Position numbers and translations under genes: made by a program. This document shows positions 1-9,800 of a DNA stretch of 64,000 nt, piece after piece. Numbering within the stretch: position 1 is the first letter of the stretch; each line of letters opens with the position of its first letter. A model generated the notes under the pieces. The model was not told the DNA's origin. It did not search any database and saw only the letters and a list, made by a program, of their open reading frames with translations. The stretch is taken from the NCBI GenBank assembly GCA_963281255.1, contig OY725502.1, positions 1,736,001 through 1,800,000 of the forward strand, in the 5' to 3' direction. This DNA is from Aphrocallistes beatrix (lineage: Eukaryota; Porifera; Hexactinellida; Sceptrulophora; Aphrocallistidae).

Positions 1-3000
1 TCTCCTCGAGATCTCCCACCTGCAGAGCCTTGGGCACCTCCCCTAGGAACTCGATCTTGGAGGGGTCTGCGGCCTGGATGGTGTAAGGGGAGCCGGGGAT
101 GTTGGCACCGGTGTACAGGCCGAATATGGTGTACTTGCCGGGGTCTGGAGGTGTGAACTTGACCGCTACCTTGTTAGAATCGAATGGCTCCACTGTGACA
201 GGAGGGTCCTTGAGGGGTCCCTGGATTGTGATCTTCACTTCCCGAACGTTCTTAGCGCCTGACACGAAGAAGGTCGCCTCTTCGTTAACGCGGACGACTG
301 CCCCCTCCTCCACGATCTCGCCTGTCATCATTAGACCCTTGGCCTTCCGGTCTGACAGCTTGATGGACCATAGGTAGCAAGCTACAACGATTTCGTCTAC
401 CTCTGGGTTGGTGAACTCCTTTGCTGACACGAGACAAGAAATACCCAGGTTGTCCTCTCCGATTTGAAATATCCTCTTAACATTCTCCTACAGAATCAAA
501 ACAAGATTTTTAAACAAAGTTAACTGTTATTTAAAATCAATATTAACTAACAAGGCTAAATAGAACCTTGACGGTAGTCCCTTCTTAACAACTCACAACT
601 GCGTTTTCTTTTTTGTAGTCAGCAAAATCTGCCGTCAGGTCCTTGTAGAGCCGGTACAGGAGAAGGGCGAGGTTGGTCCCGTCGTTCCAGTCGGTGGTGA
701 AGTTGGTTATCCTCTTCTCCGGGAGCTTCTCCTGCAGCCACTTCATGAGGCGCTCATTCGCAGGCCCGAAGAAGTAGGAGATATACGTCATGACGCTGAG
801 CTCATCTACCATGGGGTTGTTCATGTCCGCCGGAGACAGAATCTGCGGGACCTAAGGATCGACAAGCGTGAATTAACAATACTAATAACGACAACGAAGT
901 TAGAATTGGTGCAGGGGAGGAGAATGCCCATACCTTTAAATTTTTCTCAGCAAGTTCCATCCCGAGTATACAGTTCTCCAACCCATTGGATTTTGATAGT
1001 CCCATGTGGTCCTTGCACAGGCCGGACTTAATCTGGTCTACAAGACCACACAGTGCTTTGCCGTGGTTCCAATCGCCTGTGAAGTTGGTAATTTTGTACA
1101 TGGGCAACTGTATGTTGATCCACGCTAGCATGGCCTTCTTCGTGGACACCTTCTTCCCTGAGCTCTTGATCTGATAGGTCTTTATCAAAGTCCAAACTAA
1201 TCCCAGGATCAGCTTCTGATTTCCATCATAAATATCCTCGGGACCTAATGGAGACAAAATCAATACGATAGATGGTTAAGAAAAAAGGGAGAAAAATTAG
1301 AGTTTTTGTATTGTAATGACATGTACTTATGAACATATCATAAGCTCGAATAATTTGGTTATCGACGAGCAGGGCTGGGGTTGGTTAACCGATTTTAGGG
1401 TTTGGTTATTTTGGTTTCTTCCAGGGCGGTTAACCGATGTAAATATTAATTAGTAAAAATATGAATTTTTGGACTAATCTTTAACCTGGTATTAAAATTT
1501 TATAATTTTCAATGGTCTCAAAATATAACTACGTACGTATATGATTAGAAAAATAGGAATTATACTGTATTATCAAATTTTTAGAAATAATATTCATGAA
1601 TCTCTGTCGAAAAACAATGAAATTAGTATCAATATATTTATAAAATAAAGCAGATCGGCTAACCGATCGAAGATTTTCTTAACTGTTAACCGAGATTGAC
1701 GGCGGTTAGCCGGTTAACCGAATCCAGCCTTGCGGCGAGTTTACAACAAACTGGGTGCTGTATGTACATAATGAACGTAGAAGGGTATAGTGACGCCTTT
1801 GATACTTTGTGCCATTGTCCCGCCTAAACTACGGGACATGAATCTCCAGGTGTAAGCCGCATGATATGAACTCTTCCTTGCAGAGTATAGGATATATCCC
1901 CCCACCAAGTTAAGCTGGTAACTGTGTGCATCACACCGAACTCAACAAACAATAACTAAATGCAAAATTAGCGGTGATAACGTGATGATGAACTCGCTAG
2001 TATAATGGTAATTGTGTATATTTAGAGGTGCACATCAGACAAAGAAGGAAGTTGTACTGATTAACATGATAGTAGAAAATCCAAGGAATCAGTCAGTGTG
2101 AATACGAGAGAAATTCCTGCAATTGTCAAATCTTAAAACTTGGCTATTGTATGGGGGCATATCTGATAATACAATAGAGCAGGTCGGGATTCTCCAGCTG
2201 CACAACACCAGAGATACAAAGGATTGATAGTAATACTCTAGTTACTTGTAGTATAAGTGTAATATTGAGCCATTCAGTGTAGCCTGCATATGACTAGCAG
2301 GCCAGTTTGAATAGATTCAGACACACAAGTGTGAAACTATAACGAGAGGATGATGCTCAGTAGTCAATAGCCGGGTTAGAGTTCACCATTCAATCTGTGG
2401 ATCTGTCTAGGGACTATCACTCTTAAATATTTCTACTGCATTACGAGTAAAGTTGATGGATAAAGACTATGATAAGTGACAGAGATGCAAGGGTATCTTA
2501 TAGAATAGAACGTGTACTATTAAATTGACTCACAAAATTAAATTGCCTGTAAGCTATTTCTGTAATCAAAAACCACAATTATAATATTATTAATACCGCA
2601 TGTAAAAATATATACTTGCACCAACACTATATTTAGTCTACGTAGCGACAACTAATTTGGGAAGTGCGCAATATTACAATATTGAGTATTGTACAATTAA
2701 TGGCAAATTCTTCAATGTAAGCATTCTAATGAAATGAGCGAATGTGCCAATGTAAGCACCTGATTCCAGGGAGAGAAGAGTCAAATTACAGAGAAGAGTT
2801 ATAGTTATATAGGCAGCTTGAACAAATGAGAATCAATGCTAAGATGAATAAAGTGCTCCTCTTCATAGTGTCGGTACTGGCCGTGGCTGTCTCTACGGAC
2901 GATCCTTGCTCGAATGATAACCTAATTTTCAGCCGAGAGAACTTCGAGGTGTATCGAGATAACATAGACGCCGTGAACCTGGGGCTGCCAATCTGCAGCC

Positions 3001-6000
3001 AGATTCCTAACTCTCTGGATCAGATCAAGTTAACGATAAGTGTAACTACGCTGAGTGGAGTCATCAACTTGAACATTAGTGACAATGTCAAATCTTTGAT
3101 AATCGATAAGAGAGATAATATGAATATAACCATCGATGCTACCAACGTAATGAATATCGATAGGCTAGAGCTGAGATCAGAGGCAAACTGGTTCCTGCTC
3201 AATACAACAACGGATTTTTTTAGCGACTTCCCCAGATTGACACATCTCGTGGCAGAGAATATAATCCTGAGGGATCTCCCTACATTCTCCCTTAGCAACA
3301 CCGCCCTCACCAGGATACAAGTGTTGAAGTCCAACTTCACGGACAGTGATTTTGTGCAGGTGAACAGGACATTCGTTTCAGGATTATCTGGGTTGAAATT
3401 GCTCTGGTGGCAAAATAGCGAGATATCCACACTGAGTTCGGATGCATTCGATGGATTAAACGCACTGACAGAACTGAACCTTGAGAACAATACACTGACA
3501 AATATAAATCCTGATCAATTCGGAAATACCAGTTTGCTCGAGTTAGATTTGAGCCATAATGAACTCACAACGAGTGAAGTTGTGAATAATGCGTTTAGAG
3601 GCTTGTCTACTCTTACGTACCTCGCTATTAATTCGAACCCTAACTTTGCTCCGAGCATCTTATTCCACCCGCTGAACAGCTTGAGAGAGATTTACATTCA
3701 GAATAACATGTACACTCAGCTGGACTTCACGGCATTCGAGCAGAAAGAGAATCTGACAGAAATCCATTTGGTCGGAGATAACATGTTCTTTTGTGGGTGT
3801 GACACAACATTTTGGATGTTTTTTGTGTCCAATAGTTTCAACATTAACTTCTTCGGAGGGGATTGTGAAACACCAATTGAAGACAGTGGAATAAGCGTAA
3901 CTAACATGGCATTATATAATTGTACACAGAGATTCTCATACCTGTGTTTCCAAGGGCACACTTGCATGAACGAACAGGTCTGCGTGGATACACTGGATAG
4001 CTTCAGGTGTGAATGCACTGGGGGGCTGCGCAATGCTACAGACCCTATAACTGGCGCAGATATATGTGTGGATATTGACGAATGTAACGCTACTAACACA
4101 GAACTACCATGTCAACAGATCTGCATTAACAATGTAGGCAGCTTTACTTGTGCGTGCAATGCAGGCTTCAATGTAAATGGAACTGATGATACAAGATGTG
4201 TGGATATCGATGAATGCGATTCTTCTCCCCAACCGTGTGAGGAGGATGGGGTGCCTAATGAGGATTTATGTAGGAACAATATAGGTAGTTTCATATGTGT
4301 GTGCAGAAGTGGGTTTAATAACCAGGCGAATCCTACTAATTGTACAGATATCAATGAGTGCGATTCAAGTAACAACGACTGCAATCAAACTTGTGTGAAC
4401 ATCCCTGGAGACTATAACTGTACTTGCAGACTAGGTTTCCAGTTCAATTTCAACGGCACTCGAGTGCTAGAGTTTGGTAATAGCACAACGGGAAATAAAG
4501 GAGTGCCATGCGTGGACGAAGATGAGTGTAGTACCAATAATATGTGTGAACAGAACTGTAGCAACACATTCGGATCCTTCATCTGCAGCTGTAACCAAGG
4601 TTACAACCTGACAAATGTCACGCGATGTGTAAATATCAATGAGTGCGAACTGAACTCCACACTCTGTGATCTGGAGAGGGGAATGCGGTGTAATGACACA
4701 ATAGGAAGTTTCGAGTGTATTTGCCTGCTTGGCCATGTGTTGGACTCAATGGACAACACAACGTGTGTTCCAATTCTGGTAATTCTGCCGATTGCAGTCA
4801 TAGCTGGGACCAGTAGTGTCGCTGTGTTCGTTATTGGAGCTATCATTATCGCAGTAGTAATAATCCTGATCTACCTGGTCTGGATAAGGAGCAGAAGATC
4901 GGCGAAGTTGAGAAGGAAAGACAGCAAAGAGAAAGTGTTTCAGGATGATCAAAAATACGAATTGCCAGAGATTGTCATCGATCCTCCACTGGAAGATGCT
5001 AAGACCAATGAGTACGATGAGGTAGGACCGGCAGTGGCCCAGGAGAGTGATTCGCAGGCAAATCGAGACTTGGAGAGAGGCGAAGGGAGCAGCGAGTCCA
5101 AAGAGGCAGAAGAGAGCGAGAGAAAAAGGAAGAAAGAGAGCGCAATAGATGACGGGAGTACGAGCGTACTGCTAAACAATGAAGATATCCCTGCAACAGA
5201 ACCTGAGGAGACGCCGAAGTACAGGGATGTGCTGGTGTAGGGAGGTACTGGGTTTGTGTGTGGTAGACCGTATGTGTAATGTGTGAGATGTGTGAAATTG
5301 AGATAGGAATGCAGGATTGGCTTGAAGACTGAATTGTATGTGAATTTGTAATTATACCAGTGTTTAAAAGTAGCTTTACATATTAGCAGCAATTTGAAAA
5401 GCTATTTTCATATATTTACATAAGTGCTCTAGAAGCTGATTACGTATAAGCATAGACGCCAAGTGTGGGTACCTGGGGGGGGAGGTCCCCTAGGTCTGGA
5501 GCTGGGCAGTGGAGCAGTAGAGGAAGCTGTGGTATGGCAGGACTTCACACAAACTTATAGGTTACAACTAAACCCCAAAATTATGATAATTGAGTCTAGA
5601 TATACATCCCAATTACATTTTTATTCCACTATAGTCCGAGATTTTCTTTTCCTTAGGTAATAACAACAGCTGTAGATCGATATTTGAGCGTCTAAATTAA
5701 AACATTTTTCTGGGGGGGGGGGGGGGGCAAAGTGATAAATGAAGTTCCAAATATAACAAATAGTTAGTCCAAGTCACGACAAAATTATCATTCACAACCA
5801 CACGTGCATCACTTCATTCGTGTGGTAGGTATACATAATGCCACGACTTAGTTTATAAACCGATGCATTCACATATTACTTTCATAGTGGTCACTAGTAG
5901 TGATCACACGGGATGATTTTCTGCCTGGACGGGATCGATCAGGGATTGTCAAATTAAATATTAATTAAGATACGTATTTTTCAAAAAAATTACAATTAAA

Positions 6001-6411
6001 CTTTTAGAATAATCTGATCTAGTCTGTGCTATAGTGTTAGTTAACTAGCAGACATCAAATACATGCTTTGTCAAGTAGAATGGAAGAGAACTCACCGATG
6101 TTGACAAGCCGAACTTTCTGACTTGTGATAAACGTTAGAGAGGCTCCGATATTCTCCAGGCATTGAGAATGGAACTTCGGTATCTTATTGACCTTTGCTA
6201 CTACCTTGGGTGCAGCTAACTTGTTGAGGAGTTCCGCCAACATGAGTCCATCCTTCAAGTCCTGGAATAGGTCGTTGACTTTCATCTTCGCCTCTCTCAG
6301 GTTTCCCCTCATACGGTTGTTAAACCAGTTCGTGAAAGTCGTGATCTGGATCTGCTTCCAAGAGTCGTCGACTGCATCCAGCTTAGTGAAGCTAGACGAG
6401 CTACTGGCCAT
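1..6411 (-). CDS. filamin A: three-CH-domain filamin, 5' part (partial at left edge)
   Basis: Actin-binding cytoskeletal crosslinker, 5' part. Exons read from GT-AG sites: 6411-6096, 1244-934, 851-597 and 487 to the window edge. Exon 1 starts with ATG at 6411 and encodes the first half of CH1, with a DGLMLAELLNKL motif. Exon 2 finishes CH1 (PEDIYDGN) and opens CH2 (AMLAWINIQLP, GDWNHGKALC). Exon 3 ends CH2 (ADMNNPMVDELSVMTY) and starts CH3 (DWNDGTNLALLL). The last exon ends CH3 (NPEVDEIVVACYL) and enters the first filamin Ig repeat (GKYTIFGLYTGANIPGSPY). Classical filamins carry two CH domains; three tandem CH domains are the Jitterbug arrangement. Intron 1 splits CH1 after LVNI in phase 1, as in the neighbouring filamin B. 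Intron 1 is 4.85 kb and contains an opposite-strand gene. The remaining Ig repeats lie beyond the left edge. Exon edges are read by eye and fit the protein frame. Confidence 0.9.
1370..1732. repeat. nonautonomous hAT-like element, GGTTAACC-rich, copy 1
   Basis: Begins CAGGGCTGG and ends CCAGCCTTG, with GGTTAACCG-rich subterminal blocks at both ends. Flanked by an imperfect 7-bp repeat (CGACGAG / CGGCGAG). Two further copies lie at 39421 and 43209. Sits in intron 1 of filamin A. It encodes nothing. Confidence 0.7.
1733..2825. other. filamin A intron 1 / 5' flank of the nested receptor gene
   Basis: About 1.1 kb of AT-rich DNA with no recognisable coding sequence or repeat. It must carry the promoter of the plus-strand gene starting at 2826. 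I see no unambiguous TATA box or initiator. Confidence 0.4.
2826..5240 (+). CDS. LRR and EGF-repeat single-pass membrane protein, nested in filamin A intron 1
   Basis: Intronless 804-residue type I membrane protein, probably a cell-surface adhesion or receptor molecule. A hydrophobic signal peptide covers residues ~8-24. Leucine-rich repeats occupy ~186-325 (LTELNLENNTL, LLELDLSHNEL), followed by a cysteine-rich LRR C-terminal cap (CGCDTTFW, ~322-363). Six EGF-like modules follow from ~373; numbers 2-6 start with DIDEC, DINEC, DEDEC or NINEC, the calcium-binding type. There are many N-glycosylation sequons. One transmembrane helix lies at ~663-688, then a basic stop-transfer stretch (RSRRSAKLRRK) and a ~115-residue acidic and lysine-rich tail without a recognised domain. 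The ATG at 2826 is used; a second in-frame Met at 2844 is also possible. The gene lies wholly inside intron 1 of filamin A on the opposite strand. The ligand is unknown, and the domain mix does not match a named family I recognise. Confidence 0.9.
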   Translation: MRINAKMNKVLLFIVSVLAVAVSTDDPCSNDNLIFSRENFEVYRDNIDAVNLGLPICSQIPNSLDQIKLTISVTTLSGVINLNISDNVKSLIIDKRDNMNITIDATNVMNIDRLELRSEANWFLLNTTTDFFSDFPRLTHLVAENIILRDLPTFSLSNTALTRIQVLKSNFTDSDFVQVNRTFVSGLSGLKLLWWQNSEISTLSSDAFDGLNALTELNLENNTLTNINPDQFGNTSLLELDLSHNELTTSEVVNNAFRGLSTLTYLAINSNPNFAPSILFHPLNSLREIYIQNNMYTQLDFTAFEQKENLTEIHLVGDNMFFCGCDTTFWMFFVSNSFNINFFGGDCETPIEDSGISVTNMALYNCTQRFSYLCFQGHTCMNEQVCVDTLDSFRCECTGGLRNATDPITGADICVDIDECNATNTELPCQQICINNVGSFTCACNAGFNVNGTDDTRCVDIDECDSSPQPCEEDGVPNEDLCRNNIGSFICVCRSGFNNQANPTNCTDINECDSSNNDCNQTCVNIPGDYNCTCRLGFQFNFNGTRVLEFGNSTTGNKGVPCVDEDECSTNNMCEQNCSNTFGSFICSCNQGYNLTNVTRCVNINECELNSTLCDLERGMRCNDTIGSFECICLLGHVLDSMDNTTCVPILVILPIAVIAGTSSVAVFVIGAIIIAVVIILIYLVWIRSRRSAKLRRKDSKEKVFQDDQKYELPEIVIDPPLEDAKTNEYDEVGPAVAQESDSQANRDLERGEGSSESKEAEESERKRKKESAIDDGSTSVLLNNEDIPATEPEETPKYRDVLV
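5241..6095. other. remainder of filamin A intron 1
   Basis: 3' flank of the nested gene. It contains a 16-base G homopolymer at 5712-5727. No coding sequence is recognised, and I see no clear AATAAA just after the stop at 5240. Confidence 0.5.
5712..5727. repeat. poly-G homopolymer (16 G)
   Basis: An uninterrupted run of 16 G in an AT-rich intron. Confidence 0.95.
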
Positions 6412-6834
6412 ACTGTACAGAGGTATGTGTAATGTTACGTTTATAAAACAGAGGGGCTGCTAACTACCAGCGAAGGAAGGGATATATAGGATCCGACCCC
6501 GAGTCTAACTCTGCTATGCTCTTACTTGACATGAATACATAGGGCATAGACATGATTGGGGATAGTTACCATAGGACTGTGTTTCAAAAGTTTAGGCCTG
6601 GCTTATCAAGGCAAACAACTCCCTCCAAGGTACCAACACATTTACATAATAGAGAGTAATGTTATAAAATACAAATTGAATATAAATAAATAGAAAATAT
6701 GTAAAATATGCAATAATAAAAAGCTACGAAATTCGTTAATTAACATTGATAAGAAATAAATTCACTGGTTGAAGAGCCTAGTATTTGAAATAGAAGTAAG
6801 ATAAGTATTGGAATTAAGTAAGGAAGCGTACGCA
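6412..6834 (-). promoter_or_regulatory. short intergenic interval: filamin A promoter and filamin B 3' end
   Basis: Only ~420 bp separate the filamin A start codon from the filamin B stop region. By position this interval holds the filamin B 3' UTR/poly(A) site and the filamin A promoter. No canonical AATAAA on the minus strand and no TATA box were identified. Confidence 0.4.
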
Positions 6835-9800
6835 TTAGTACATCATCATGTTGTCGTGGCGGCCTCCCCTGGGCGGCTGTCTAGCCTGAGGACGGCGGGT
6901 CTCTTGCACTGGCATGCGGGTACGGCNNNNNNNNNNNNNNNNNNNNNNNNNNNNNNNNNNNNNNNNNNNNNNNNNNNNNNNNNNNNNNNNNNNNNNNNNN
7001 NNNNNNNNNNNNNNNNNNNNNNNNNNNNNNNNNNNNNNNNNNNNNNNNNNNNNNNNNNNNNNNNNNNNNNNNNNNNNNNNNNNNNNNNNNNNNNNNNNNN
7101 NNNNNNNNNNNNNNNNNNNNNNNNNNCTGCCTTCGTCTCGATGGTGAAGTCTCCCCTCTGCCCCACTGATCCGTTCTGAAGGCCGGGCCCGTACGCCTTC
7201 ACCTTGGAGGCGTCGGGGGCCTGGTACACTTTGAACTTGTACGGACTCTTGGGCAGCTCCATCCCTGACCACTGCACATGCACCGTGTACTTGCCGGGGC
7301 GCGGAGTGTCGATCTTCACGGCGTACACGCCCGGCTCCTCCCCCGCCACGTACGGCTGAATGGACTCGTTGTCAGGCCCGAATATCTGCACCTCCAGCCG
7401 TCCGGGGCCCGCGTTGCGCGCGTCCACTTTGAATTCCTGAGCACGACCTGACAGGAGGACGGCCTTGTCCTTGAAGACCTCTCCGAACATGCGCACCCCC
7501 TCCGCTCTCGGGCCAGAGAGCACGTTCAGCTTGAAGGGAGAACCAGGGATGTGCTCCTTGCGGAACTTGACGTTGATGAGGTAGGCGCCTGCCTGCTCGA
7601 TGGTGTACTTGACGGTGTAGGAGCTGTTGTTGTTGTCGATTATGTCCACTGGTACCTGCGCGTGCACCCCTGCGATGGACACGTGCAGCTCTCTCTTCTG
7701 CAGCAGCCCCGACTGATTGGACACGATGGTGAAGGTGGTCTGCTCGTTCAGCTTGGCCATCTTGAGTCCCGCTCCCGTGGCGTTGCAGAGATTCGAGGTG
7801 AGGGCGGGGTCTATGGTCAGACGGAACGGACTCCCCGGCACGTGGAACCCTCCCCACAAAACATCCACCAAGTGCTGGCCCATCTCCCAGGGGATGAAGC
7901 TGCACTTGAACTCGTGCACAGGGGACTCCCGAATCTCCACATTGTAGACTGCAGACGGCCCCTTCGGTTTGACAACCAGGTCCCCTTTGCCGCTGTTCTC
8001 CGTGTTGACTTGGAAAGAGACCGCCTCCCCCACGTTCCCCTTGCCCATGAACAGCTGCTGCCCGGACACCTTGCAGGTGCTGGCGTCGCACACACTCACC
8101 ATGACCGGGGTGCCGCAGATGAACTCCTCCGCCCAGCGCACGTGCAGGAGGGTGCCGGTGATGCGCAGGGGGGTCATCTTGACGAGGTGCGTGTCCGTGT
8201 GCTGCTGGCTTATCTCCACGAACATGCTGTCCGGCGCGTCCTCGCACTTCACGGAGAGCCGCCCGCTCCCGGCGCCGACCGACTTGATGATGAACTCCTC
8301 CGTCTTCCGCACGTGCAGCACGGTGGGGATCTTGCCCAGGAGGGTGCACTTGTGCGGGTCCGCCACCGGGACCTTGTAGGGACTGCCCTCCACCGGGGTG
8401 CCCGCGCACGCCACGTAGATCTCGTGCATCCCTGCCTCTGTCGGGATGAAGCTGGCCATGGAGGTCCCGTCGGGATTCTCCGCTAGAGAGACGGACGTCT
8501 CCTTGGTGGGGCCCGACGCGCTGACCTTGATGTTGCCCTTGCTGCTGTAGGCCATGCCCTGGATGACGAAGGAGACCGGCTCGAACACCTTGAAGACGCG
8601 GTCGTGCAGGAAGTCCCCCACCACGCCGATCTCCTTCGAGTCGAGGATGAACATCTTGTAGGGGCTGCCCGCGATGTGGTGTCCGGAGAACTTGACATGC
8701 ACCACCAGCTCTCCACTGCGCTCGGGCGTGAAGTTGCAGTCGTAGAGGCTGCCCTTGCCCCCGGTCATCACCACGTCCTGCTTCTTCCCGTTCAGGACGC
8801 AGAACGTCTCCAGCGTGCCGGTGCCGGCCCCGTGGGTCTCCACGGAGAACTGAATGATGTCGTTCAGCTTCCCGACTTTCCCGGGGAGCGGCAGGCCCAT
8901 CACGTCGCAGGACTTGGGCCGACACACGTTGAACTCGAACGGACTTCCGGGAATGACCGTGTTCTCCCAGGTCACGTTCACTACGTAGCGGCCCACCTGG
9001 CTGGGCTCCAGCTTCACGTTCAGAAGTTTGTTGTTGCCGCCGCTGATGTCCGCCGTGTAGTATCGGGCGGGGTTGTTGGCCGGGTCCAGAGCCTTCACTT
9101 TCAGGTTCCCGAAACCGGCGCGCGTGTAGTCCACGTTGAAGTCGATCGGCTCTCCCACCACGATGCTCTCCGCGTCCAGAGCGGGCCCGAACGCCTTGCA
9201 CTTGGAGGCGTTGGGCCCGGGGACCACTTTGACGGTGAAGGGACTCTTGGGGACGTGGCTCTCCTCGATGAGCACCGCGACCTCGTAGACGCCGGGCTTG
9301 GGGGCCAGGTACTTGACCAGGTAGGTGCCGTTGCTGTTGTCCTTGATGTTGATCTTCAGCTCCAGGTCTTCAGGGATGTCGTCCGGGGTCTGGAAGTTCT
9401 CCCTGGAGGAGGCGGCCTTGTCCTCCGTTATGTTCACGACCATGATCCCCGACTCCACCAGGTTGGCTTCCAGCGCGGTGATCGTGAACTCCGCGTACTG
9501 CCCTGCGATCGCCTTCTTGAGGCCATCCCCTGAGAGGGAGACCTTCCCCCTGTCCACTGGCTTCACTACCTCCAGCACGAAGGGGCTCCCAGCCACGGGG
9601 AGGTCTCCCCAGAACACCTCGATGGTGTGGTGGCCCGGGTGCCAGGGGGTGAAGCTGGCCATGTACTTGAACTCCTCCTCCTTCTCCAGCTTCACCTTGT
9701 ACGTGCCCTTCTCCCCCTTCGCCTCCACGCGGGGCTCGCAGGCGCCGCCCTCCGTCCCGTCGATGAAGATGAAGACGGGCTCCGAGATCTTGCAGGAGGC

